Source: a bacterium (lineage in GTDB: Bacteria > SM23-31 > JAUVVT01). Taken from it: a DNA stretch of 28,948 bases. The position numbers were made by a program, and so were the translations under genes. This document shows positions 8,769-18,015 of this stretch, one piece after another (position 1 is the first letter of the stretch; every line of letters begins with the position of its first letter). Location of the stretch: positions 1 to 28,948 of the forward strand of contig JAUWXV010000018.1 in assembly GCA_030616165.1 (NCBI GenBank). The letters are read 5' to 3'. The notes under the pieces were generated by a model. The model ran no database searches and was not told the DNA's origin. It was given only the letters and a program-made list of their open reading frames with translations.

Positions 8769-9050
8769 ATAGAGATTACATAATTAATTTAGCATGAATA
8801 ATTCATAAAATTTTTTTAGGTTGTAATCAAATTATTGTACTTAAATAAGTCCAAGATGAAATAGAAATATTTTAAATAGATCCTGAACTTGTTTTCACAA
8901 AGTGACCACTTCTTGGCAGGATCTTTAAATCAATTTATGAATAATTCAGGTTAGATTGTACAAAATTTAAGTAATCTTACACCTCTCTTAAATCCCCCCT
9001 AAAGGAGGGCGTTGGGGGACATTAATCTGTTTGAACAAAAATTTAATCAT
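8769..9050. other. Structured spacer between ABC ATPase and permease genes
   Basis: This 282-base gap interrupts a gene pair that is normally only a few bases apart. It contains a long stem, AGATCCTG at 8878-8885 pairing with CAGGATCT at 8917-8924, enclosing the small palindrome AAGTGACCACTT. A C-run facing a G-run follows (about 8993-9018), a type of low-complexity palindrome often left by small mobile repeats. A small palindrome ATGAATAATTCAT near 8793 with a T-run after it could be a weak terminator. I see no gene in it. It may be an inserted miniature element or a structured leader for the permease mRNA. Confidence 0.4.
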
Positions 9051-12000
9051 ATGAATATTTTGAAATTTATATTTCGAAGCCTCACATTTTATAGGCGAAT
9101 TCATTTATGGGTTGTTCTTGGAACGATGGTGAGCACCACAATTTTAGTCGGCGCTCTTATTATCGGTGATTCTATTCGACACAGCCTGCAGCAAATTGTA
9201 TTTGACAGACTTGGGAAAACAGAATTCGCCCTATCTTCAGGAGCCCGCTTTTTCCGTACACAAGTTGCAGAAAACCTTTCTGAAAAACTTCGAACTCCTG
9301 TTGCACCTCTGTTACAAACGAAAGGGATTGCAATTGTTGGTAGTGGAAAACAGAGAGTAAACAATGTTCAAGTGATTGGTGTTGATAACCGCTTTGGTAA
9401 AATTGGTAATGTCTCAGGAATTTATGAAAATATCTCCTCTGATGAAGCAATCATCAACTCTCAAGTTGCGTTTCGCCTTCAATTAAAAATAGGAGATGAG
9501 TTTTTACTAAGGATAGAAAATCTATATTACATTCCCAAAGATGTTCCTTTGGCTTTGGACTCAGAAACGAGTTTTGCAAAAAGATTTACAGTGAAATCGG
9601 TTGTTTCAAAAAAGGAATTTGGCAGATTTAACCTCAAAGCTGATCAAATTGCTCCAAACACTGTTTTTGTTTCTTTGGATTTTTTGGGGCAGGAGATGGG
9701 ATTAGAATACAAATCCAATGTTTTACTTGTTGCAGAAAAACAGGAAAATCCGCTTTCCATTAACAAAGTGAATGAAGCATTTAAAGAGGCCTGGTCGTTA
9801 TCTGATGCAGGATTTGAATTAATTCAGATATTAGAAAATAATCAAATTGAATTGAGATCAGAACGTATTTTTTTAGACCCGTCTGTCGTGAATAAAGCTC
9901 TAAAAATGTATGATAATTCTCAGCAGATTTTTACCTATTTTGTCAATGAAATCCGCTTGAAAGAAAGAGCGACACCTTATTCATTTGTTTCTGCTTTAAG
10001 TGATTTGGACCTAAAAGAAGATGAGATTCTTATAAACGAATGGCTTGCAAACGATCTTAATGCAAAAAAAGGCGACCAGATAAAACTCACTTATTATGTT
10101 CTGGGATCGTCGCGTTCTCTGGTGGAAACAACATCTGATTTTCGAGTTAAGTCTATTGTTCCAATACAAGGTGTCTTCGCTGATAGAAAGTTAACGCCTG
10201 ACTTTCCAGGTCTTGCGAATGCAGAAAACTGCCGTGATTGGGATCCGGGTATTCCAATCGATTTGGATAAAATCCGCGATAAGGATGAAGATTACTGGGC
10301 CAATTATCGCGGAATACCAAAAGTATTTATTTCATTAAGTACCGCTCAAAAAATGTGGCAAAATCGTTTTGGTAATTTGACTGCGATGCGATTTCCAAAT
10401 GAAAAGAAAGAAAGAGTTGAGGAGGATTTAACAAATGCAATTGATCCGGTTAGTCTCGGATTCTACTTTCGTGATGTTAAAAACGAAGGTCTTCGAGCAA
10501 GTTCACAATCAGTAGATTTTGCTCAATTATTTTTAGGACTAAGTTTTTTTATTATTATTTCTGCTTTGCTATTGACCGGCTTACTCTATGTTTTTAGTAT
10601 TGAACAAAGATCCGAAGAAAGCGGATTGTTTTTAGCATTGGGGTTTGCAAAGAAATCAATCAAACATATTATTTTATTAGAAGGAATAATTCTTGTCATT
10701 GTTGGCAGTATATTTGGAGCGGTCAGTGGAATATTATATAATCAGATTGTATTGCTTGCACTAAAAAGTGTTTGGCAGGGGATTGTCGGTACATCGTCCA
10801 TACAAATTCATATTAAGTCTTCAACCATTATATTGGGGACATTGATTGGAGTCACTATTAATCTCCTGACAATCTGGCTGGTTGGAAGAAATCAACTTAA
10901 ACAACCAATTGTTGATCTTCAAAAAGGAATTACAAAACTAGAAACTATAAAAACAAAGAAACCAAAGTTAAGCACGGCTGTGAGTTTTGTTTGTTTGATG
11001 GGAGTTATTATAATCCTGATTTTATCAGATGTCGGAAGAGGACGAGAAGCCTTTGCTTCCTTCTTTTCTGCGGGTTCTTTGCTTTTAATTGGCGGTGTTG
11101 CATTTGTTAATCTTCTTATTATAAAAAAAGCGAATAAATTGAAAACTGCAAAGTTGAGCCTCATTAGCATTGGCATTCGCAATAACGCACGAAAACGGTT
11201 TCGCAGCCTGGCGATTGTTGGATTACTTGCAAGTGGCTTATTTATTGTTTTTACCGTGGGAGCGAATCGACAAAGTTCATTAAAAGATGCAGAAAAAAGG
11301 GAATCCGGAACAGGCGGTTTTGCACTATTTGGCGAAAGTGTTATTCCAATTTTGTATGATTTAAACAGTGAGAAAGGTCGCAATTTTTACACTCTAAATG
11401 AAATAAATCCAGAAAATGTGAAATTTGTATCATTTCGTGTAAAGGAAGGAGACGATGCCAGTTGTCTGAATCTCAACCGGGTTTCAACACCTCAACTGAT
11501 TGGCGTCAATCCGGATGAATTATCAAAAAGAGGTTCATTCTCTTTTTTAAAAACAACAACAGAAGTAAATCCAGAAAATCCCTGGGAAATTCTTGATCAA
11601 AATCTCTCTGAAGATGTCATTCCGGGAATTGCAGATCAAACAGTCATAGTTTGGGGACTGGGAAAATCAGTAGGCGATACACTTGTTTATGTGGACGAAA
11701 GTGGTAAAATATTTAAAATTAAATTAGTTGGAGGGCTTGCTAATTCGATTTTTCAAGGAAATGTTATTATCTCTGAGAAAGCATTCATAAAAAAATACCC
11801 TTCAATAAGCGGCTCAAGACTCTTTCTTGTTGATGCTCCATTTTCAGAAATAGAAGATACGACACAAAAGATTACCTGGGCTTTACAGGATCAAGGAGTA
11901 GATTTAACTCCAACTTATGATAGACTGGCACAATTTTCTCAAGTTGAAAATACTTATTTATCTATATTTTTAATTTTGGGCACTTTTGGTTTGATTCTCG

Positions 12001-12332
12001 GCAGTATTGGAATTGGTATAGTCATTTGGCGGAATGTTTCAGAACGTCAAGGTGAATTAGCTTTGCTCCGTTCCGTTGGTTTTACAAGAAAAGCGGTTCA
12101 ATTATTAATTTTATCTGAACATTCTGTTTTATTATTTGCCGGTATATTAATCGGAATTGTGACTGCCTTGTTGGCTACTCTTCCAACTCTAATGCAACCA
12201 GGATCAAATATCCCTTATGTGACTATAATTCTATTATTATTAATAGTTGTGATTAACGGAGGAATTTGGACATATTTAGCTGCATTTATGGCAACGAAAA
12301 AAGATCTATTACCGGCGCTGCGAAATGAATAA
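9051..12332 (+). CDS. Large ABC transporter permease with two FtsX domains
   Basis: A 1093-residue permease counted from ATG at 9051 (MNILKFIFRSLTFYRR). The frame also opens at TTG 9012, but that lies in a repeat-like stretch with only 3 bases after the AGGAGG and adds a non-conserved leader. Membrane segments are visible near 20-40, 494-518, 537-563, 590-612, 637-660, 666-690, 717-737, 966-993, 1017-1045 and 1056-1080. The first is followed by a large MacB-like extracytoplasmic domain (about 45-480), and a second extracytoplasmic domain lies between about 740 and 960. The two FtsX units sit at about 490-615 and 965-1085; the last includes the typical ERQGELALLRSVGFT coupling segment. It pairs with the ATPase encoded upstream. 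The doubled FtsX layout in one chain suggests it may work as a monomer. Export, lipoprotein or envelope-stress roles are all possible. Confidence 0.88.
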   Translation: MNILKFIFRSLTFYRRIHLWVVLGTMVSTTILVGALIIGDSIRHSLQQIVFDRLGKTEFALSSGARFFRTQVAENLSEKLRTPVAPLLQTKGIAIVGSGKQRVNNVQVIGVDNRFGKIGNVSGIYENISSDEAIINSQVAFRLQLKIGDEFLLRIENLYYIPKDVPLALDSETSFAKRFTVKSVVSKKEFGRFNLKADQIAPNTVFVSLDFLGQEMGLEYKSNVLLVAEKQENPLSINKVNEAFKEAWSLSDAGFELIQILENNQIELRSERIFLDPSVVNKALKMYDNSQQIFTYFVNEIRLKERATPYSFVSALSDLDLKEDEILINEWLANDLNAKKGDQIKLTYYVLGSSRSLVETTSDFRVKSIVPIQGVFADRKLTPDFPGLANAENCRDWDPGIPIDLDKIRDKDEDYWANYRGIPKVFISLSTAQKMWQNRFGNLTAMRFPNEKKERVEEDLTNAIDPVSLGFYFRDVKNEGLRASSQSVDFAQLFLGLSFFIIISALLLTGLLYVFSIEQRSEESGLFLALGFAKKSIKHIILLEGIILVIVGSIFGAVSGILYNQIVLLALKSVWQGIVGTSSIQIHIKSSTIILGTLIGVTINLLTIWLVGRNQLKQPIVDLQKGITKLETIKTKKPKLSTAVSFVCLMGVIIILILSDVGRGREAFASFFSAGSLLLIGGVAFVNLLIIKKANKLKTAKLSLISIGIRNNARKRFRSLAIVGLLASGLFIVFTVGANRQSSLKDAEKRESGTGGFALFGESVIPILYDLNSEKGRNFYTLNEINPENVKFVSFRVKEGDDASCLNLNRVSTPQLIGVNPDELSKRGSFSFLKTTTEVNPENPWEILDQNLSEDVIPGIADQTVIVWGLGKSVGDTLVYVDESGKIFKIKLVGGLANSIFQGNVIISEKAFIKKYPSISGSRLFLVDAPFSEIEDTTQKITWALQDQGVDLTPTYDRLAQFSQVENTYLSIFLILGTFGLILGSIGIGIVIWRNVSERQGELALLRSVGFTRKAVQLLILSEHSVLLFAGILIGIVTALLATLPTLMQPGSNIPYVTIILLLLIVVINGGIWTYLAAFMATKKDLLPALRNE

Positions 12333-12408
12333 CAATTTTTGGAATTATATATGATAATTTTATAATAACATTGAATAATATTTGATTAACAATATTCAGG
12401 AGGCAAAA

Positions 12409-12780
12409 ATGAGTAATAAATACTCTTGTGGTAATAATGTAACATTAATATTTCCCTGTTCAGGTGCGTCTGATGTCGGAGAATTGTCTGACAGAGTTGC
12501 ACGCAGGATGATGAAGGCAGGAATAGGAAAGATGTACTGCCTTGCAGGTATTGGCGGGCACGTGGAGGATATTATTAACAATTCAAAAAAAGCTGATAAA
12601 ATAATAGTTATTGATGGATGTTCTATATTGTGTGCTTTAAAAACATTGGAGCATGCCGATTTAAAGGGAAAAGCAGTCAACTTGGAGGAACTCGGTTTTA
12701 TTAAAGGAAAAAGTACAGTTAAAGGTGATGTAATTAGCAGAGCTTTTGAAAAAGTAAATGAAAAACTAAAAAATTATTAA
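12409..12780 (+). CDS. Putative zinc-binding DGC-domain protein
   Basis: A 123-residue protein with the small DGC domain, nearly full length for the family. The conserved elements are visible: FPCSGASDVGELSDRVARRM near the N-terminus, then LAGIGGH, and the name-giving Asp-Gly-Cys in IVIDGCSILCAL. The cysteines are thought to bind a metal, usually predicted as zinc; the function is not established. The start is clear: AGGAGG at 12398-12403 sits five bases before ATG 12409, while an upstream TTG at 12382 has no such site. It follows the permease by 76 bases and ends the + strand gene train. In other genomes DGC proteins occur near redox and metal genes, but here the context gives no specific job. 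Confidence 0.82.
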   Translation: MSNKYSCGNNVTLIFPCSGASDVGELSDRVARRMMKAGIGKMYCLAGIGGHVEDIINNSKKADKIIVIDGCSILCALKTLEHADLKGKAVNLEELGFIKGKSTVKGDVISRAFEKVNEKLKNY

Positions 12781-13037
12781 AAATTTTATTCACTATATAT
12801 ATAAACAAAATGAGGTTACAGATTTGTCAATAGTTCAGCATTAAATTTAACATCTTTTGTTGTTTTATCTTAATCCACATTGCTAAAGATGCTCGGGTAG
12901 GACTCGAAAGTACTACGTAATATGCAAATTATTCATAAAAATCAATATAACTTAAATCATATTTCTTCATAAACTATTCATTATAGTCCTCAACTTCTCC
13001 CGATTTTTACCAATGCCAGAGTATCCATTGTTCGCTG

Positions 13038-13480
13038 TCAGTGAATACTCCTGATATCATAGGTAAACAGCTTATCCGCATGACGAATATATAACCGTCC
13101 GCCACACACTACCGGGTGTGCCCAGTGCATTCCTTTCCCCCCTCCCTTCAGGCACTTCGAGAATGAGCTTACTTCACCATATTTTTCGAGTGTTGGTTTA
13201 ACTAACTTCATGGTTCCGTTTTCCTCCAGGAAATATAACATATCGTCTGCATAAACCAGTGAGCCTTTTCCCCGTGTTTGCCACATCTGTTCTCCAACCA
13301 TAAAATCCAAACAGAACCATCCTCTCGAATTATGCCCTGCCCCGTAAAGATATCCATCATGCAAGATGATACCACCATGATGGTTGTCCATAAGAATCAT
13401 CAGCTCGGTAATGCAAGCACTGTGAAAGATCGACCTTCAACCGAAAGCAATTTATATGTTCCGGATCTCTTCAATCTCAT
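13038..13480 (-). pseudogene. Frameshifted remnant of a PQQ-type beta-propeller gene
   Basis: Two overlapping frames on the minus strand together read as the C-terminal third of a PQQ-type propeller. The first (13480 down to 13400) encodes 26 residues and ends in a TGA. The second frame (13400 down to 13038, 120 residues) carries the family-typical DNHHGGIILHDGYLYGAG and ends in LYIRHADKLFTYDIRS. A frameshift near 13400 is the simplest explanation, and the N-terminal two thirds is missing. The ATG of the first piece overlaps the stop of the intact propeller gene as ATGA, so it may once have been a coupled second gene or has been joined by deletion. Sequencing error at the frameshift cannot be excluded, but it would not restore the lost 5' part. 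Confidence 0.72.
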
Positions 13481-14703
13481 TCAATTGTCCACATCGTCAG
13501 TGTCTCATTATCCTTGACATAAATTATATTCCCAGCAATTACAGGATGTGCATAAACGGGTGTATCAGCAACCTTGATTCGAGCAATCTCCTCGTATTCC
13601 TTGCCACCTGGCTTGAAAGCGATTAATTCAGATTCACTGGGCAAAGCGAGAACGACTGAACCAGCGTCAAGAAGAGCTCCGAAATTTTTATGACTGGTAT
13701 CATCAGTCCAGGCTATTTGTCCGGTACTAGCGTTCATGCAATACAATCTGCCGCGGTCGGAAAGCCCAAAGAGTAAACCGTCTTTAAGCACCGGAGTGTT
13801 ATATGCAGTGCCAAGTTCCTCATTGCTCCAAAGCTCTTTAACGCTAAAGCCATTACCCTGTTTTTGAACCATCACAGCCTTGGTGCCCTGACCTTGTCCC
13901 GTATAAATCACCGTTTGGCCATCTACGATCGGGGTTGCACAGTTATAAAATCGTTTCTGAAGAGGGGTCGGTACTTGCCATAGTAACCCGCCATCAGCCA
14001 TGGCGATACTCATGATGTTTTTCTCTGTCTGTAAAACAACCTGTTTTGTGCCTTCCACTGTAATCAGGATGGGCGATGAATACACTGGCCCATCGCCGAT
14101 CCATTTCCAATTTTCTTTGCCGGTGTCTAAATCAAACGCTATAATCACACCATTGTCATTTCCACCAAGATGTGCAACACACATTTTGTCGACAATGATC
14201 GGCGACATTCCTGTGAAGAATTGGGGAACGGCTTTGGTGAACCCATCCTTGCGCCACACAATATTACCAGTACCTTTCTCCAGACAAGAAAGTATACCAC
14301 TCGCTCCTAATGTAATAATCTTTCCATTTGAAACCGTAGGTGAGCTTCTGGGGCCTGGGTGTGATCTGGCAGGTCCGGTCACGGCCGGAGCTTCATACCT
14401 GTCCTGCCACAATTCCTTTCCGCTTCCTGCGTCTAAGCACCGTATGACTTCATCCGCATCCTGTCGCGTAAAGACATAGAGTTTGCCGTCAACCAGGGCT
14501 GGTGTTGCATCGCCCGTGCCCACTGTTACTTTCCATTTCTGAGTCAGTTCTGTGGGCCATTTTGCTGGGGCTTCAAATCCCGCTACCTTCCCATCCCGAT
14601 TTGTCCCTCGCCACTGGGGCCAATCCTGTGCAAAGACAAATCCCACATTGATTAAAATTACATATCCTGCAATTGCAGCGATTAATCGATATACGTTTTT
14701 CAT
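13477..14703 (-). CDS. Secreted PQQ-type beta-propeller protein
   Basis: A 408-residue exported propeller. The N-terminal signal peptide (about 1-25, ending FVFAQ) leads directly into DWPQWRGTNRDGK, the usual first blade of secreted PQQ-type proteins. Blade repeats follow, such as GSGKELWQDRYEAP, TGNIVWRKDGF and TGQIAWTDD. A good ribosome-binding site (GGGAGGG) precedes the ATG. No PQQ-dehydrogenase residues are apparent, so a binding or scaffold role is as likely as catalysis. It lies in a block richer in G+C than the gene train to its left and reads in the opposite direction, which suggests separate acquisition. A decayed second propeller follows it directly. Confidence 0.88.
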   Translation of the reverse strand: MKNVYRLIAAIAGYVILINVGFVFAQDWPQWRGTNRDGKVAGFEAPAKWPTELTQKWKVTVGTGDATPALVDGKLYVFTRQDADEVIRCLDAGSGKELWQDRYEAPAVTGPARSHPGPRSSPTVSNGKIITLGASGILSCLEKGTGNIVWRKDGFTKAVPQFFTGMSPIIVDKMCVAHLGGNDNGVIIAFDLDTGKENWKWIGDGPVYSSPILITVEGTKQVVLQTEKNIMSIAMADGGLLWQVPTPLQKRFYNCATPIVDGQTVIYTGQGQGTKAVMVQKQGNGFSVKELWSNEELGTAYNTPVLKDGLLFGLSDRGRLYCMNASTGQIAWTDDTSHKNFGALLDAGSVVLALPSESELIAFKPGGKEYEEIARIKVADTPVYAHPVIAGNIIYVKDNETLTMWTIE

Positions 14704-14793
14704 TCTCCCTCCCTTTTTATTTTTATGGTAAATATTTCAAACTTTCTACACATACTGGAATTTTAATCTGTTTTTTAATGTATAACGATGAGG

Positions 14794-15339
14794 CTAAGGT
14801 GCGGATATTATACCATCGTCTTCAACCTCTTGTTGGGTACCCCGGCTCCCCCTTGCCATCCAGGGGCAGTCATTCTTCTGGGGACAGTCGACGCAACAGT
14901 GTTTTCTTGATACGATTGGGAGTATAATACACGATTCGACGACAAAAACTGAAACGAGACCAACCAGTCGCCACGAAAAAGAGCTCCACAATGCTAACCC
15001 CCCACATGCTACGGGGATAATCCACAGCGGAACAATCACGGGTATGTGGCGTCTGAATTTTTCAGCAAAGCAGTCTCGGTCTCCCCCCTTCATGATTCTC
15101 GCCGATATTGTTCCGTAGCCGCATGGACATCTACTGGTAGAGTAGTGTGCGCAGTAGGGGCATACGAAAATTATTATCCAGAAAGCGCCAGCGATCCCGT
15201 AGGCAAGATAGCTGACGGCACCCGCGAGCGCTGAAGGTGAGAAACCATATGCGTATGCTATTGTCACTGCACCGATGAGCAACATCGCAGCATACGGAAT
15301 GTTTGCACTGATAGTCTCCTGTTTTGTGTATTCGCGCAT
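14794..15339 (-). CDS. Cysteine-rich integral membrane protein, function unknown
   Basis: I do not recognise this 181-residue protein as a named family. It has four hydrophobic segments (about 13-35, 38-60, 98-118 and 121-142). Two cysteine clusters stand out: CPYCAHYSTSRCPCGYG just after the second segment and CCVDCPQKNDCPW after the fourth. With four segments and a cytoplasmic N-terminus, both clusters would face the cytoplasm or interface, where they could hold metal or an Fe-S cluster. The C-terminal tail is short and polar. An AGGAG lies about 13 bases before the ATG. It sits 90 bases upstream of the secreted propeller in the same direction, in the same G+C-richer block, so the two may be cotranscribed. 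A redox or metal-sensing role is inference only. Confidence 0.68.
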   Translation of the reverse strand: MREYTKQETISANIPYAAMLLIGAVTIAYAYGFSPSALAGAVSYLAYGIAGAFWIIIFVCPYCAHYSTSRCPCGYGTISARIMKGGDRDCFAEKFRRHIPVIVPLWIIPVACGGLALWSSFSWRLVGLVSVFVVESCIILPIVSRKHCCVDCPQKNDCPWMARGSRGTQQEVEDDGIISAP

Positions 15340-15885
15340 TGCGTATTGTATTTCTCCTGGTAAGCAGGTCTCATCGCCCGACCATTAATTAACTTAATGA
15401 TTATTCGTTTAGTACACATTAGTAAATGAGTATTAAGTCAATAACAACTTACTTATTCAACTTAAAAAAATCAAGGAAATTGTATTTATAATTTGTTCTC
15501 TTTTATCAAGACTTATATAGTATTGTGTTTTAAGAAGATAGGAAAGCTTAGAGTGGTTCGTTAAGTGTCCAGAACGGGGAGTTCCCAACTGACCCATAGT
15601 TAATAATAAACTTAGCAATGGGCTATTTTTTAATAGCGCACCATGTTATCAATAGCACACCGCAAGCTCACCGCAACCTCATCCTTGCAAGTAATAAGTC
15701 ATAAACATCTAAATCATTTATTGACAATAAGTTACAGGGACGGTATTCTCATGAGTTCCTAATTTGTGCCCAAAAATAAATGAACAAATCACTATGTATT
15801 ATTGAAATTTACGTATAAAAAAAACTACTTTTTTGTTTGTATTCTTTGTAGTCAAATGTAAAAATCACCCATATTGCTTCTATAA
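15340..15885. other. Intergenic stretch with a possible IS end
   Basis: I see no gene in these 546 bases. At about 15564-15600 the sequence AGTGTCCAGAACGGGG followed by AACTGACCC resembles the ends of IS3-type elements, which often begin with TGTCC and contain an inverted CTGACCC. Short direct repeats of the form AATAGCRCACC occur near 15637-15662. The rest is AT-rich without clear promoters. A T-run near 15815-15830 may help end the - strand transcript of the CBM9 gene, but its stem is weak. Confidence 0.4.
15564..15574. repeat. Left copy of an 11-bp inverted repeat flanking the CBM9/DUF5916 gene
   Basis: AGTGTCCAGAA here occurs as its exact reverse complement at 18113-18123, so the pair encloses the CBM9/DUF5916 gene. 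The wording is like IS3-family termini, and an IS3-type transposase remnant lies beyond the right copy. These could be ends of decayed insertion sequences on either side of the gene. An 11-base match alone could also be chance. Confidence 0.35.
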
Positions 15886-18015
15886 TTAAAATACCCATGA
15901 AAACTTTGTAAAAAATGTCTTGCTGCGGTTATCTAATTCCGTGATCCTTGTAGCTCCTTCCTGATAAGCTAACTGGATGGATCCGAAAGGAGGTAAAAAC
16001 CTCCAGACAAATACCAGCTGGATATTCTCCCGATCCAGATCATAGGCTGTATCTCCCAATAATCTGTTAACTTTATATCTTGATTGATAAAATACTTTGA
16101 AGTACATATCGTTGTTGAAATAATAAGTAGACCTCACAAAATGACGCCAAGAACTTTCGTCATCTGTTTCGGGCCAGAACCAGAGCCTTGTAATCGAATA
16201 AGTAGCATTCCATCCTTCGGTGATTTTCAGATCAATACTCCCCATTATCTCTTCTACATCACTATCAAAGTTCTTACCTTTTCCGTAAGTAAAAGATATC
16301 TCTTTACCGATTTTTGAATCATAATCAAGTTCCACTTCGCTCATATTATTCCTGAAATCTTTTTCAAATACAGGCAAGTATTCGGCTTTAAAGTCTGCAT
16401 TATGAGATATATCCAGACTCCATTTTTTAAATAGACTAAACTCTATACTGTTTCTCAATTCCCAGCTTCTCAGATCACCGTTTTGGCTCCAGTACTGGTT
16501 ATAATTCACACTTGGCTGAATAGATTCGATCCCATTTTTATTTATCCAGAATACTCTCCTGATATTAGTATCGAATTCCCTGCGGTTATCGTCCCTGATA
16601 TAACCTATCGGATTAATATTCTCTCTTACTCCCTCACCGACATGAGTATACCTTACATGAAAATGGGAAAATTCTGAATCATAAGAAGGTCTGAAAAAAT
16701 AAGTCCAGGTACCATCATCCTTGGAACCATGGCTTTTTATCATCTGCGATGTCATTCCAAACACATCTGTAAAGAACAATGTTGCTACGAGTCCAACCGA
16801 ACCGGTATTATCATTTCGATAGTATCTATTCGCTCCGATCAGTCCGATATTCGAACCGCTTCCGAATTCACGATTTACTCTGAACACTGTATAGTTAGCT
16901 TCTTTACCTTCTTTAATATCCGCTCCGGCGGAGTATGGATCGGATTGAGTGGATAAAGCGTTAATCTTCCAATCGTCGAATTTACCGTTTATTTTCAGTC
17001 CCCAGGGTATCTCACCGATCCTTCTTGAGTAAAACTGCCTGATCCTCGTAGAATAATTCTCATTTCCTTCCAGAAAGAACGGTCTCTTCTCGGGATATGA
17101 TATTTCAAATCTGGTAAGATTTGTTCTTTCAACATCCGCCTCTATAGTTGCAAAGTCAGGATTAATTGTAGCATCTAAACCCAGATTACTTGCAAGGCTA
17201 TACCTGAAATCCAATCCTGCCCTTCCATCCGGATCTTTTCCTTCCTCTAACTGTGACTGAGCGTAAGGAATTATTGTATATCTTTTTGCCACAACATTTG
17301 AAAGATCAAGGTTCGTTAAACGACCGAACTGAGAAACTCTATGAGTTGAAACCATACCTCTTATCCATAAAGACACTTCCAGATTCCTTGGAACAACCCT
17401 TATGAAATTTAAACCCCATTCTGTAAGCTCGGAATTGAATTTCAGGGTTTCAAAAGGTATCGCAATTTCTGCTGACCATCCGTCTGAATTAACCGTACTG
17501 GCACTACTCCACTTTCCATCCCAGTTATTATCTTGCGTCCTGCCATTATCCGCATATCTGCCGTCTTTCTGGGTCCCAATCGAATTCACAATAAAATAAT
17601 AGGCATTATTGTCATCATTAAATGTATCAAGAAACACCCCGACAGCATCGTCATCTTCAACATCAGCATCACGTCTTGTTACCCTGGCTGATAGCCTGGA
17701 AATATCCGGTTCGTAACAATAAAAACAGAAATACAGCACATTTTCTGTATACAGCATTTTTACCACAGTATTCAGTGAAGCCGGCTCTCCATGTTTCGGT
17801 TGAAATTGATAAAAATCCGATATTTGATCGGCACTCTGCCATTGAGATTCATCGAGGACACCATCAATATTGATGTTGTCATCAATTTTTATAGCCGTAA
17901 GCTGCTGAGAGTAACTATAACCATAAGAAATTACTATTGAAAAAAGCAACAGCATAGCATAAAAACTTAGTCTCATTAATAATCTTCTTAACCTTAGCAA
18001 ATAACAACTTTTCAT
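15886..18015 (-). CDS. Outer-membrane protein with CBM9-like domain and DUF5916 barrel
   Basis: A 709-residue exported protein. After a signal peptide (about 1-37, with an alternative start at Met14) comes a CBM9-like sugar-binding type domain (about 40-215) with the recognisable opening IDGVLDESQWQSA and the later GWSAEIAIPFETLKF. The rest (about 225-709) matches DUF5916 in style: aromatic-rich amphipathic strands, EISYPEKRPFFLEGNENY, and a C-terminal phenylalanine in TKFSWVF, the signal for barrel insertion by BAM. It probably forms an outer-membrane beta-barrel with the CBM9-like domain at the surface or in the periplasm. CBM9-like domains of this set are found with many ligands, so carbohydrate binding is not assured. 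The gene stands alone, flanked by possible IS scars. Confidence 0.86.
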   Translation of the reverse strand: MKSCYLLRLRRLLMRLSFYAMLLLFSIVISYGYSYSQQLTAIKIDDNINIDGVLDESQWQSADQISDFYQFQPKHGEPASLNTVVKMLYTENVLYFCFYCYEPDISRLSARVTRRDADVEDDDAVGVFLDTFNDDNNAYYFIVNSIGTQKDGRYADNGRTQDNNWDGKWSSASTVNSDGWSAEIAIPFETLKFNSELTEWGLNFIRVVPRNLEVSLWIRGMVSTHRVSQFGRLTNLDLSNVVAKRYTIIPYAQSQLEEGKDPDGRAGLDFRYSLASNLGLDATINPDFATIEADVERTNLTRFEISYPEKRPFFLEGNENYSTRIRQFYSRRIGEIPWGLKINGKFDDWKINALSTQSDPYSAGADIKEGKEANYTVFRVNREFGSGSNIGLIGANRYYRNDNTGSVGLVATLFFTDVFGMTSQMIKSHGSKDDGTWTYFFRPSYDSEFSHFHVRYTHVGEGVRENINPIGYIRDDNRREFDTNIRRVFWINKNGIESIQPSVNYNQYWSQNGDLRSWELRNSIEFSLFKKWSLDISHNADFKAEYLPVFEKDFRNNMSEVELDYDSKIGKEISFTYGKGKNFDSDVEEIMGSIDLKITEGWNATYSITRLWFWPETDDESSWRHFVRSTYYFNNDMYFKVFYQSRYKVNRLLGDTAYDLDRENIQLVFVWRFLPPFGSIQLAYQEGATRITELDNRSKTFFTKFSWVF

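Noticed and set aside
10919-11383. 154-codon minus-strand frame inside the permease gene
   Set aside because: It is the antisense shadow of permease membrane segments; composition and lack of start signals argue against a gene.
14000-14479. 159-codon open frame on the + strand
   Set aside because: It lies wholly inside the well-supported secreted propeller gene on the other strand and has no ribosome-binding site or family match.
13477-14703. PQQ-dependent alcohol or glucose dehydrogenase
   Set aside because: Only the propeller blades are recognisable; the length is short and the disulfide and metal-site residues of the dehydrogenases are not seen.
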